The translations under genes were made by a program, and so were the position numbers. From the NCBI RefSeq assembly GCF_014596745.1, contig NZ_JABTCF010000003.1:62001-126000 (forward strand): a DNA stretch of 64,000 nt. The letters are read 5' to 3'. A model generated the notes under the pieces. That model ran no database searches. It saw only the letters and a program-made list of their open reading frames with translations, and was not told where the DNA came from. Of this stretch, positions 19,590 through 28,714 are shown one piece after another. Source of the stretch: Maribacter aquimaris (GTDB lineage: Bacteria; Bacteroidota; Bacteroidia; Flavobacteriales; Flavobacteriaceae). The stretch's first letter is position 1; each line of letters begins with the position of its first letter.

Positions 19590-19606
19590 TTAAAAAACAT
19601 CCAAAA

Positions 19607-20794
19607 ATGACAATGCAACAAACTTGGAGATGGTACGGTCCCAATGACCCAGTTTCCTTACAAGATATAAAACAAGCCGGTGCCACTGGAGTGGTCAGTG
19701 CCTTACACCATATAGCCAATGGTGAAATATGGACGGTAGAAGAAATCAACAAGCGAAAAAAGGAAATAGAAAATGCCGGATTGATATGGTCTGTTGTTGA
19801 ATCCATCCCAGTCCATGAGAACATTAAGACCCAAACAGGGGATTACAAGCTCTATATTGAAAACTACAAGAAAAGTATTGAAAACCTTGCTCGCTGTGAC
19901 ATACAAATCGTGTGTTATAATTTTATGCCTGTATTGGATTGGACGAGAACTTCTTTGGACTACGAAGTACAAGATGGCTCAAGGGCCTTACGTTTCGATG
20001 TGACTGCCTTTGCCGGCTTTGAACTATACCTATTACAAAGACCGGGGGCCGAAAAAAGCTATTCCGAGGATCAAAAGGCCAAAGCCAAAGCATACATCAA
20101 CGGCCTGTCCCCAGAAGAAAAAACCAAATTAACAAATAACATCATCGCTGGCTTGCCCGGTGCCGAAGAGGGGTATACCTTAGAACAGTTCCAGGATATC
20201 CTTAACACGTATTCCGATATCAATGGGACCAAATTAAAAGAACATCTTGTATCTTTCCTAAAGGAAATTATTCCGGTTGCCGAGCAAAATAAGGTGCTCA
20301 TGTGTATTCATCCCGATGACCCTCCTTATCAAATCCTTGGTCTACCACGCGTAGTCAGCACAGAAGCCGATTATGCATATTTATTTGAGCAAGTGCCCAG
20401 TTTATCGAATGGCATTACTTTTTGCACCGGTTCATTAGGGGTTATTCCTGAAAATAACCTGGTCCAGATTTTCAAAAGGTTTGCAGACCGGGTACATTTT
20501 GTTCATTTGCGCAGCACACAACGCGATGAGGAAGGCAATTTTTATGAAGCCAATCATTTGGAAGGGGATGTGGACATGTTTACCATTGTAAAGGAAATCC
20601 TTATGGAACAGGCAAGAAGAAAGAAGGAAGGACGTACCGATTACCATATCCCCATGCGTCCTGATCACGGGCATCAAATGCTCGATGACTTACAAAAAAA
20701 GACCAATCCAGGGTATTCCGGGATAGGCCGTTTACGCGGTTTGGCCGAAATACGTGGTTTGGAATTGGGAATTAGAAAATCATTGACACTTTAA
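19607..20794 (+). CDS. uxuA: Mannonate dehydratase
   Basis: A 395-residue UxuA-family TIM-barrel enzyme that converts D-mannonate to 2-keto-3-deoxygluconate. Typical stretches are the opening [44 protein letters not shown], the metal-binding [27 protein letters not shown] and [12 protein letters not shown]. Length matches the family. An alternative ATG two codons downstream would make little difference. Together with the preceding SDR it forms the lower part of glucuronate catabolism. The glucuronate isomerase (UxaC), KDG kinase and KDPG aldolase needed to finish the pathway are not in this window. Confidence 0.96.
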   Translation: MTMQQTWRWYGPNDPVSLQDIKQAGATGVVSALHHIANGEIWTVEEINKRKKEIENAGLIWSVVESIPVHENIKTQTGDYKLYIENYKKSIENLARCDIQIVCYNFMPVLDWTRTSLDYEVQDGSRALRFDVTAFAGFELYLLQRPGAEKSYSEDQKAKAKAYINGLSPEEKTKLTNNIIAGLPGAEEGYTLEQFQDILNTYSDINGTKLKEHLVSFLKEIIPVAEQNKVLMCIHPDDPPYQILGLPRVVSTEADYAYLFEQVPSLSNGITFCTGSLGVIPENNLVQIFKRFADRVHFVHLRSTQRDEEGNFYEANHLEGDVDMFTIVKEILMEQARRKKEGRTDYHIPMRPDHGHQMLDDLQKKTNPGYSGIGRLRGLAEIRGLELGIRKSLTL

Positions 20795-20811
20795 TTGAAA
20801 TACTCCGGCTT

Positions 20812-21684
20812 ATGAAAAATTCGACAGACCAAAACAATCCCATGCAAAATTTGGACGATTGGGAAGACAACCTAAAAGAACGCTATCCAGATCCAACCGA
20901 TATGGAAAAGGATAAGAAAGAGTTCCGAAACTATGTCGATTCAGAACGTGTCGATACGGTTCGGGAATTTTATAGGGTTAACCATCGCTACCAAACCTAT
21001 GACTTTGTCTGCCAAAAAGAAAAAGAGTTCTTAAAGTTCGACAAAAAGGAAATGTCCCTTTGGGAAGCCGTAGACTTTCTGAATACCTTGGTCGATGATA
21101 GTGATCCCGATATTGATCTGGATCAACTGCAACACTTATTGCAAACCTCGGAGGCCATACGGGCCGATGGGCATCCTGACTGGTTTGTCCTAACTGGATT
21201 TTTGCACGATATCGGCAAGGTCTTATGCCTATTCGGGGAACCACAATGGGCTGTCGTGGGCGACACTTTCCCGGTAGGATGTAAATTTTCCGATACCATC
21301 GTATACCCTGAATTTTTTGCGGACAACCCCGATTCAACCAATGGGAAATTCAATACTAAATACGGTATATACGAGCCCAATTGCGGATTGGACCATGTGA
21401 AAATGAGCTGGGGACATGACGAGTACCTATATCAAATCCTAAAGGATTATTTGCCCGAACCAGCCTTGTACATCATACGATATCATTCTTTTTATGCCCA
21501 GCATCGCGAAGGGGCCTATACCCATTTAATGAATGAAAAGGACCTCGAGATGTTCGAATGGGTCAAAAAGTTCAATCCCTACGACCTCTATACCAAAGCT
21601 CCCGTGAAACCTGATGTTAAGGCCCTTAGACCCTACTATGAGGAATTGGTGAAAAAATACTTGCCGGATGTCATAAAATTTTAA
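20812..21684 (+). CDS. myo-Inositol oxygenase (MIOX)
   Basis: A 290-residue protein of the MIOX family, the mixed-valent di-iron oxygenase of HD-domain fold that turns myo-inositol and O2 into D-glucuronate. All six iron ligands can be placed by comparison with the mammalian enzyme: His108 ([12 protein letters not shown]), His132 and Asp133 (GFLHDIGK), His202 (WGHDEY), His225 (RYHSF) and Asp258 (NPYDLY). The substrate lysine in DIGK (Lys136) is also kept. Length equals that of eukaryotic MIOX (about 285). It lies 17 bp after uxuA and 27 bp before a symporter. Its product feeds the pathway of its neighbours after isomerisation. MIOX is well known in animals, plants and fungi and much less common in bacteria. 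Confidence 0.93.
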   Translation: MKNSTDQNNPMQNLDDWEDNLKERYPDPTDMEKDKKEFRNYVDSERVDTVREFYRVNHRYQTYDFVCQKEKEFLKFDKKEMSLWEAVDFLNTLVDDSDPDIDLDQLQHLLQTSEAIRADGHPDWFVLTGFLHDIGKVLCLFGEPQWAVVGDTFPVGCKFSDTIVYPEFFADNPDSTNGKFNTKYGIYEPNCGLDHVKMSWGHDEYLYQILKDYLPEPALYIIRYHSFYAQHREGAYTHLMNEKDLEMFEWVKKFNPYDLYTKAPVKPDVKALRPYYEELVKKYLPDVIKF

Positions 21685-21711
21685 TCAAAAACCAACCAAA
21701 CCAACTTTTCT

Positions 21712-23283
21712 ATGTTATCTACTTATTTGGGATTTTTCGGCTTTACGCTACTTGTTATATTTTACACGAGCTATAAGCTTCGAAAAGATAAGTTTACCAC
21801 ATCGGAAGGTTATTTCCTAGCAGGAAAAAGTCTTACTGGACCCATAATTGCGGGTTCCATGATTCTTACCAATATTTCTAGCGAGCATTTGATCGGTATG
21901 AATGGCAGTTCTTACGAGAACGGAATCATCGTCATCGCATGGGAAGTAACTTCGGCCATTGCCTTGGTTATCGCCGCCATATTCTTTATTCCCAAGTTCC
22001 TGAAAATGGGGCTAACGACCATTCCCGAATTTTTAGAGAAACGTTTTGATGGTCATATTCGTTCCATAGTGGCTTTTTTACTTATGTCCTCCTTTGTTAT
22101 TACGCTGTTACCGATTGTACTTTATTCAGGAGCAATCAATATCGAAAGTGTCTTTGATTTTTCAAACATGTTCGGAATTTCAAATGAAGCATCCTTAGTG
22201 TACACCGTGCTCACCATAGGGATTATCGGTGCTTTTTATGCCGTATTTGGTGGATTAAAGGCCATTGCATATTCCGATTCGTTGAACGGTGTGGGTTTAA
22301 TGTTGGGGGGTTTGCTCATTCCCGCCATCGCACTCTACCAGATTGGAAATGGGGATATTTTCAATGGATTGCGTACCGTTTACAATTTTGCCCCAGCCAA
22401 ATTCGACATTATAGGCAAACCAGACTCTGTATTGCCTTTTTCCGTATTGTTCACGGGGTTGATGATCAATCAATTATATTTCTGGGGAATGAACCAGTCC
22501 ATTATTCAGCGGGCTTTTGGAGCCAAAAACCTTATTGAGGCGCAAAAAGGTTTGATCTACACTGGGGTATTGAAATTATTCGTACCTATAATCATAGTAC
22601 TCCCGGGCCTCATTGCTTTCTATTATTTTCAGGACCAATATTATGAAACCCCCGATTTAATCTATCCCTTACTGGTGAAGAAGGTTTTACCCACCTATTT
22701 GTATGGTTTTTTTGCTGCCATCATTTTAGGTGCTGTCCTAAGTACCTTCAACAGTGTCTTAAACTCGGCAAGTACCATTTTCTGTTTGGATATCTACAAA
22801 AAAATCATCGATAAGGATGCGTCTGACGCCAAACTGGTAAAGTACGGCAAATTATCATCGGTCATTTTGGCTGCAATAGCCATTATCGTAGCCCCTTTTG
22901 TGGCCTATGCGCCTGACGGTCTGTATATGTTGCTACAGGAATTGAACGGTATCTTCTTTATTCCCATTTCATCCATAATCATTGCGGGCATATTTTTTAA
23001 GCAAATCAATACCAAAGGGGCAAAAGCCGGATTGTTTTTCGGATTCACATTTTATATACTGACCACCTTCGTTTTGGATATCAACATACATTTTGTCCAT
23101 TTATGGGGCATTGAATTTGTGTTGAACTTTATTATTATGTTCTTGGTTTCCAGATATAGTACAACTAAAAAAGCGGAAGTCTATAAAGAGAAATTGACTG
23201 AAGAAAAACCTTGGTCCGCCGTTAATATCGCAGGCGCGATCTTAGTTTTTTTAACCATTCTTATCTACGTATTACTTTCATAA
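21712..23283 (+). CDS. Sodium/solute symporter (SSS family)
   Basis: A 523-residue inner-membrane protein with about 13-14 hydrophobic segments and SSS-family motifs: SEGYFLAGKSLTGPIIAGSMILTNISSEHLIGMNGSSY (about 31-68), TTIPEFLEKRFD, and GAVLSTFNSVLNSASTIFCLDIYKK containing the second sodium-site helix. It is closest in style to SglT/YidK-type sugar carriers. As the last gene of the SDR-uxuA-MIOX operon it probably imports myo-inositol, glucuronate or a related sugar acid. Its stop codon lies only 9 bp from the stop of the convergent GH78 gene, and no obvious terminator separates them. Confidence 0.9.
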   Translation: MLSTYLGFFGFTLLVIFYTSYKLRKDKFTTSEGYFLAGKSLTGPIIAGSMILTNISSEHLIGMNGSSYENGIIVIAWEVTSAIALVIAAIFFIPKFLKMGLTTIPEFLEKRFDGHIRSIVAFLLMSSFVITLLPIVLYSGAINIESVFDFSNMFGISNEASLVYTVLTIGIIGAFYAVFGGLKAIAYSDSLNGVGLMLGGLLIPAIALYQIGNGDIFNGLRTVYNFAPAKFDIIGKPDSVLPFSVLFTGLMINQLYFWGMNQSIIQRAFGAKNLIEAQKGLIYTGVLKLFVPIIIVLPGLIAFYYFQDQYYETPDLIYPLLVKKVLPTYLYGFFAAIILGAVLSTFNSVLNSASTIFCLDIYKKIIDKDASDAKLVKYGKLSSVILAAIAIIVAPFVAYAPDGLYMLLQELNGIFFIPISSIIIAGIFFKQINTKGAKAGLFFGFTFYILTTFVLDINIHFVHLWGIEFVLNFIIMFLVSRYSTTKKAEVYKEKLTEEKPWSAVNIAGAILVFLTILIYVLLS

Positions 23284-23292
23284 GAAAGCAGA

Positions 23293-25560
23293 TCAATGGC
23301 TAATCAAAATAGTATTCTTCCCGGGCCGCAAATGAAGTGTTCCATTTTCGGTTTTAATACCGTTAAGCATGATTTTTGCTTTGGGGTATTGCCCAACATC
23401 AAATTCAGCCTTCATATTTCCTGGGATTTCAATGGTAAATTCCCGAGTATCGCCCAAAAGCATGTATACCGCCTTGATCTGTCCCTTAATGGTAGGCACA
23501 ATGATGGAAGTTTCTTTTAAGGAACCCAATTGTGGTTTTATGGTAGCGATGTCGTAACCCGGAACCTTGGGATTGATTCCCCATAATCCCCTCGCAACCA
23601 TATTGGCCGGAACGGCACCCCAAGCGTGGTTCCAATCGGAATTGGGTTTGTATTTCATGTCCCAGGCCTCAAGGGTCATCGTTGATCCTATACGGATCAT
23701 ATTATACCAACTTCTATTTGACGTAGCCGTCATTAAATCCAACGCATATTGCCCTTCACCGGCGTTGTATAAGGCTTCCAACAAATATTGGGACCCATAG
23801 ACACTACAGGCCATCCCCCTACCCTTAATAAATTTTGCTACTGAACCCTTAGCCGTTTCCGGTACGATATGAAATGCCATAGCCATCATATTCGAATGTA
23901 AGGAAGCATGTTCCGTACCTTCCCCATCTACATAAACACCTCGGACAGGATCAAACAATACGGTATTGATCGAGGTCTTTACTTTTTTGGCCAAATCAGT
24001 ATAGAATTTCACATCATCCGCTTTATCCAAAACTCCGGCGAACTCGGCCATGATTTCCAAATTCCTATAGTACATACAATTGACAACCGTATTTATAGGT
24101 GTAAAGACAAAACCATCGCGTTCCCCTTCCGGGGTGGCCAATTTCCAACCGGTATCCTTTTGGGCCGGTGGCCAATCCACAATATCCTTCAATTTGACCT
24201 TAGGATCTTTGAACCCCAACTTCCCCATGAATTCGGGCGTTGCATTATCGGAACTAATGAGTCCGTCTGCCCTACGCAGTCCAGCCAAGGTCTTATACTT
24301 TAAATCCTCATAATACCTTTCGATTAGTTCGGCATTACCCGTATACATATAATCCGCATGAAACATAAGTGCCACATGCAACTGCCATTCCGTTGGCCAG
24401 GTAGGATGTTCCATAAAATACTCAATGGTCCGCCTAGCCATGGCATACTCCCTATCCGTCGAATAATGACTCAATTGGTTAAGATAGGCATCCGCCTCAT
24501 ACGGAATACGTTCCCTATCCCCATCTATATAAACCCCTGCGAAGGTGGTTGCCTTAATGGAATATTTACATAAATCCCATACCTGATCAAGAATGGTATC
24601 GGAACTCTGAAAACGGCTTTCGTTATCGTTCCAATACCCATGAAACGCCAATTGCACCACATCATTTTCGAAAATCGGCTCTTTGGCGTGTTCTATTTCG
24701 GCATATCTAAAAGGCATTAAAACCGGAACCGAATCGGGAAGTGCAATGGCCCCTACCTTTGTATTCCGCTTATCGGGCAGAATGGGTAAGATATAAGTGT
24801 TCTCACGCGAGTTAACCGGTAATCGTACCTCTTGATATCGGATGGTTCCTTGAGGATCCCTATTGATCCTACCATTGATCAATTGCTCGCCTACGCGAAC
24901 GACTAAAGTATCCTTCTTTATGGCTCGGTATTTAAGTTGAAGGGTAGCGAAGGCCGCTTTTCCAAAATCGATACGATATGAACTCTTATCCGTTGCTTTT
25001 AAGGTTATCGGTCTAATGGGGTCCAATTGAAGGCTATTTGCGCTAGTGATCCCTTTTTCTCGTTTTCCTATTTTAAAGGACTGTATTCCAGAAAATGCTG
25101 ATGGCATATCCGTAGCATCCCAGATTTTAACTTTCCAATAATACGTCCGTCCAACAATTAAGGGAGTACCTTTATATTCAACATTCGATGACTGCTTATC
25201 CGACACTTTTCCAGAATCCCATACATCGCCTATGTCATTTCGTAATTGGTCTTCTGATGAAGCCACCAATAGCTGGTAGGCATTTTGGGAAATCGCCGAA
25301 TGGGGAACGATCCACCCAAATTCGGGAGAATCATCAACAATCAACACATTGTTGGTATTTCGAATGTATTCCACCGTTAAGTCTACGGGAACTTCACCAT
25401 AAACAATATCGTTTACCTTCTTCCCTTTACAAGCCAGCATCAAGAAAGTAAGAGTGACACTTAGAAAATACAACCTCGGTACAGTCCGCAAAATCGACGT
25501 ACCTTTCCTAGCGGAACCATGATTTACATCATTGGCCCCGAACAACCTAAATCTGCCCAT
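23293..25560 (-). CDS. GH78 alpha-L-rhamnosidase-like lipoprotein
   Basis: A 755-residue protein. A hydrophobic stretch ending in LMLAC (Cys44) is a lipoprotein signal, preceded by an unusually long N-terminal region of about 27 residues. No later ATG precedes the signal, so either the start is as given or a TTG/GTG is used. An N-terminal fibronectin-like domain (SPEFGWIVPH...YQLLVAS...WDSGKV...YYWKVKIWD) and the (alpha/alpha)6 barrel motif VYIDGDRERIPYEADAYLN, with the GH78 acidic residues, support the family. WNHAWGA and the C-terminal beta-sandwich (PTIKGQIKAVY) agree. It should remove alpha-L-rhamnose. It is third in an operon behind the Gfo/Idh/MocA gene (19-bp gap). Confidence 0.88.
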   Translation of the reverse strand: MGRFRLFGANDVNHGSARKGTSILRTVPRLYFLSVTLTFLMLACKGKKVNDIVYGEVPVDLTVEYIRNTNNVLIVDDSPEFGWIVPHSAISQNAYQLLVASSEDQLRNDIGDVWDSGKVSDKQSSNVEYKGTPLIVGRTYYWKVKIWDATDMPSAFSGIQSFKIGKREKGITSANSLQLDPIRPITLKATDKSSYRIDFGKAAFATLQLKYRAIKKDTLVVRVGEQLINGRINRDPQGTIRYQEVRLPVNSRENTYILPILPDKRNTKVGAIALPDSVPVLMPFRYAEIEHAKEPIFENDVVQLAFHGYWNDNESRFQSSDTILDQVWDLCKYSIKATTFAGVYIDGDRERIPYEADAYLNQLSHYSTDREYAMARRTIEYFMEHPTWPTEWQLHVALMFHADYMYTGNAELIERYYEDLKYKTLAGLRRADGLISSDNATPEFMGKLGFKDPKVKLKDIVDWPPAQKDTGWKLATPEGERDGFVFTPINTVVNCMYYRNLEIMAEFAGVLDKADDVKFYTDLAKKVKTSINTVLFDPVRGVYVDGEGTEHASLHSNMMAMAFHIVPETAKGSVAKFIKGRGMACSVYGSQYLLEALYNAGEGQYALDLMTATSNRSWYNMIRIGSTMTLEAWDMKYKPNSDWNHAWGAVPANMVARGLWGINPKVPGYDIATIKPQLGSLKETSIIVPTIKGQIKAVYMLLGDTREFTIEIPGNMKAEFDVGQYPKAKIMLNGIKTENGTLHLRPGKNTILISH

Positions 25561-25579
25561 AAAATTGTTTTATACGACC

Positions 25580-26923
25580 CTATACAGGTTTAATTTCCCA
25601 ACCAGGTTCATACGTTCTTGACCATAACTTCATGGCTTCCCTATTGAATATTCGCCCTGTGGTTTCGTCAACCTCAAAAGCATCATCGATGCGGGACGCT
25701 ATGTTCGCATAATGGGTAAGCAATTGACTGACCACTCCTTCATCAATAGGTGAAGTCAAAGCTGCTTTTCCGCGAATGGCATCAAAAAAGTTTATGGTAT
25801 GTGCTGTGGAGAGTCTTCCTCCTCCACCAAGTGCGTTACCTGATTCAATTCCTGGAGATAGATTTTCCCTGATAAGCTCCCCTTTTAAACTGTACAATTT
25901 ATAACCATCGCGATCAATATACACACAACCTTTGGATCCGTAGATGATAGTACCCCTACCTGCACCATATTTGGAATACCCGTTTCTACTTTGTCCGTCC
26001 CATTTGATGATCTTATTATCAGCGAACTTAAACGTAGCCTCCATGGTATCGTACATTTCCCAGCCATCGTCTTTATATTGGAATTTTCCTGAATTGACTT
26101 CCACACGTTCTGGATATTCTACTTGTAATGCCCATCTTGCTATGTCCAATTCATGTGTGGCATTATTCCCCATTTCCGCTGTACCATAGTCCCATCCGTA
26201 CCAATGCCAATTATAATTCCATGTATCATCGGTATAATTGCGTCTTGGGGCCGGACCTTGAAAAAGTTCCCAATCCAACCCTTCTGGTGGCGCCGTTTCC
26301 TTTTGATGGGGTACAGGTCCTCTTTTACTGGTGTAAAATGCGGTAGCGTGATAAACGTCCCCGATAATTCCCTCATGGATATCCTTGATGATTTCTTGGG
26401 ATTGGGCGGAAGATCGCTGTTGGTTACCCATTTGCACCACCTTATTGTATTTCTTTTGATAGGCTACGAGCAATTCCCCTTCCCTAGGGTTATGGCTACA
26501 TGGTTTTTCCAAAAACACATGCTTTCCAGCCTGCATGGCCATACACGCCCCTGGTGCATGCCAATGGTCCGGGGTAGCCATAAAAATGGCATCAATATGT
26601 TTATCATCGATGATCTTGCGAATATCATTTTCTAAAATCGGGGTATTCGGAAAGGCTTTGGAAACCACTTCTGCGGCTTTTTCACGTTGACTTTTCATGA
26701 CATCGCACAAATAGCGCAACTCCACATTGCTTTCTTTTTTAACTATTCCCCCTAAATAAGCCTGGTACCTACGACCCAAACCTTGGATAGCAACATGGAT
26801 ACGGTCATTGGCCCCAATGATCTTGGAATAGCTCTGCGCACTCATGGCATTTAAACTACCACCCAATGCAACACCTGCTGTTCCTGTTACTGCTTTTTTT
26901 ATAAAACTTCTTCTGTTCGACAT
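25580..26923 (-). CDS. Tat-exported Gfo/Idh/MocA-family oxidoreductase
   Basis: A 447-residue NAD(P)-dependent sugar oxidoreductase. The N-terminus NRRSFIKKAVTGTAGVALGG is a twin-arginine signal, so the folded, cofactor-loaded enzyme is exported to the periplasm. The Rossmann motif is GLGRRYQAY, followed by ATPDHWHAP and the family signature GKHVFLEKPCSHNPREGE with the catalytic lysine. A C-terminal mixed-sheet domain carries GNNATHELDIARWAL. Secreted members of this family oxidise the C3 hydroxyl of glycosides or reduce 3-keto sugars. Its position between a DUF1080 protein and a GH78 enzyme supports that reading. Alternatives are inositol or N-acetylgalactosaminide (GH109-type) activity. Confidence 0.9.
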   Translation of the reverse strand: MSNRRSFIKKAVTGTAGVALGGSLNAMSAQSYSKIIGANDRIHVAIQGLGRRYQAYLGGIVKKESNVELRYLCDVMKSQREKAAEVVSKAFPNTPILENDIRKIIDDKHIDAIFMATPDHWHAPGACMAMQAGKHVFLEKPCSHNPREGELLVAYQKKYNKVVQMGNQQRSSAQSQEIIKDIHEGIIGDVYHATAFYTSKRGPVPHQKETAPPEGLDWELFQGPAPRRNYTDDTWNYNWHWYGWDYGTAEMGNNATHELDIARWALQVEYPERVEVNSGKFQYKDDGWEMYDTMEATFKFADNKIIKWDGQSRNGYSKYGAGRGTIIYGSKGCVYIDRDGYKLYSLKGELIRENLSPGIESGNALGGGGRLSTAHTINFFDAIRGKAALTSPIDEGVVSQLLTHYANIASRIDDAFEVDETTGRIFNREAMKLWSRTYEPGWEIKPV

Positions 26924-26937
26924 GTTCCCCAGGTTTT

Positions 26938-28305
26938 TTAAGATTTAATTTTTATATTTTTGAAAGACACTCTATCCCCATGATCTTGTAATAAGATCTG
27001 TCCTTTTTCAAGTTCGCCGAAATTGGGCCACTTTGCATACTTACTTTCAGAAACCAGTTTTTTGAAAACATCGCTGTTTCTTTCGTATTCCAAGACTTTC
27101 ATTCCATTCAACCAATGCTCTACATGATTACCTTTTGAAATAATATGTGCAGAGTTCCATTCCCCGATCGGATTCATGTGTTTGTTGGCATCCGCTTTGA
27201 TCAAATCATAAAGGGAAGAGACTGTCCTACTTCCTTCATGATTACCCAATTTAGCATCAGGATGTAAAGCGTCATCCAATATTTGGTATTCAAGTCCGAT
27301 AGAAGATCCCGGTCCTTTGTTGATTTCGGTATCCACATAATATTTTATACCGCTGTTTGCCGCTGGAGTCAATTTGAAATCAACCTTGAATTCAAAATCA
27401 CCATACAACTCCTTAGTAACAATATCCCCTCCGGCAGCGGATTCTTTACCTCCTGATGAAAGTACAGAAAGCACACCGTCCTCAATTTCCCATCCTTGGC
27501 TTGGAAACTCCTCTAATTTGGCACCACGCCATCCTTTGGTAGTTTTTCCGTCCCACAGTAATTTCCATCCATCCTTCTTTTCATCTATGGTGAGTTGGTT
27601 TTTGGTAATTACAGGCTTAAGGGGTGACTTTCTGGCGTACTTAGCAAGACTATCGGTAAGGATGTTTATGTTTTTCCATATAATATGCGTGCCTTCTTTT
27701 TGAGTATCCTTAATGGCATGCACTTGCAGGCCAATAAAGCCCGTTGCGGTTTTATCATCAATGAGATGGGCTGCCGGCACATCATTGATCCAGGTTTTAA
27801 TGGTATCGCCAATGGCCTCAATACGGTAATGGTTCCATTCGTTTTGTTTAAAGGCTTTTTGTGCTTCGGGATTATCGGTCAAGGGACACAACCAACCTCT
27901 TCGTGACTCATCATAAATTCCTGCACTCCATGCGCGTTCAGAGGGGTCTATCTCTATTTGATATCCGTGAACCCTTCCATCCCTATAATAAGGAAAACTA
28001 TTGGAACGAATCTGAATTCCTGAATTCATGGAAGAATCGACCTTATAATCCAATTCCAAAATAAAATCACTATAAAGTTTATCCGATCTTAAGAACGTGT
28101 TTGGCGTATTTCGAACCGTTGACCCGACAATGGCACCATCTTCTACTTTGTAGGTTGCCTCCCCACCTATCACCGACCAACCGTCCAGGGTTTTTCCATC
28201 GAAAATAGTTGACCATGGAGTATTATCTTTTTCTTTTTGGGCACAACTTAAGAAACCAATAACGGTAAGAAGCAATAATGCTTTCTTCAAACTACTTTTT
28301 TTCAT
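26938..28305 (-). CDS. Two-domain DUF1080 (3-keto-disaccharide hydrolase) lipoprotein
   Basis: A 455-residue lipoprotein (Cys21 in LSCAQ) with two successive DUF1080 concanavalin-like domains. The first is at about 30-215 (WSTIFDGKTLDGWSVIGG, SDFILELDYKV, NSGIQIRS). The second is at about 235-455 (WKLLWDGKTTKGWRGA, GDFEFKVDFKL, NSGIKYYV, LEYQILDD). DUF1080 proteins include 3-keto-glycoside hydrolases/lyases that cleave glycosidic bonds after C3 oxidation. The next gene is a Tat-exported oxidoreductase that could supply or reduce the 3-keto group. It is first in a three-gene operon preceded by the shared operator at 28378-28402. Whether both domains are catalytic is unknown. Confidence 0.9.
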   Translation of the reverse strand: MKKSSLKKALLLLTVIGFLSCAQKEKDNTPWSTIFDGKTLDGWSVIGGEATYKVEDGAIVGSTVRNTPNTFLRSDKLYSDFILELDYKVDSSMNSGIQIRSNSFPYYRDGRVHGYQIEIDPSERAWSAGIYDESRRGWLCPLTDNPEAQKAFKQNEWNHYRIEAIGDTIKTWINDVPAAHLIDDKTATGFIGLQVHAIKDTQKEGTHIIWKNINILTDSLAKYARKSPLKPVITKNQLTIDEKKDGWKLLWDGKTTKGWRGAKLEEFPSQGWEIEDGVLSVLSSGGKESAAGGDIVTKELYGDFEFKVDFKLTPAANSGIKYYVDTEINKGPGSSIGLEYQILDDALHPDAKLGNHEGSRTVSSLYDLIKADANKHMNPIGEWNSAHIISKGNHVEHWLNGMKVLEYERNSDVFKKLVSESKYAKWPNFGELEKGQILLQDHGDRVSFKNIKIKS

Positions 28306-28714
28306 AATTATTTAGGAATGTGATTAATTTAGAGTTAAAAATACACTATAAAAATAGCAGTATTCTAAAGAATAAACATGGATTTATCATTCAAAAGCAT
28401 GGGATTTTAATAAATACTTAAGGGCTTAAGTGAAAATCAAGGATTTAGGGTGATACCCAATTCGTCCTTAACCTGTTTCTATTTCCCCTTTAGCTTTAAC
28501 AAGCTATCCTATCGGCTCCCTTTTTTATTTCGAACGATAGATGGGTGTTTGAAAATATCAACACAATATCATGGTCTCTTTTCCTTTTCTATTGATAACC
28601 CTTTCTATAAACAATAGAACAAAAAACGAATCGTTTAAGAATTCGTAAGTGATGGGTTGCCCCCTCAACCGTAGTACAGGGAGCCATTAATGCCTAAGCA
28701 AATAGCTGACCACT
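28306..28714. other. Intergenic region between divergent DUF1080 and TPM genes
   Basis: About 409 bp without a gene. It holds the operator copy at 28378-28402 on the DUF1080 side. Elsewhere I see no strong promoter box, tRNA or repeat; weak TAttTTTA-like boxes lie between the operator and the DUF1080 start. Confidence 0.5.
28378..28402 (+). promoter_or_regulatory. Shared 25-bp operator, copy 3 (DUF1080-Gfo/Idh-GH78 operon)
   Basis: It reads ATGGATTTATCATTC, then AAAAG, then CATGG, with CATGG half-sites at 28377 and 28398, 21 bp apart. It differs from copy 1 at only two of 25 positions. It ends 73 bp upstream of the start at 28305 and has the same orientation relative to transcription as copies 1 and 2. 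Confidence 0.75.
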
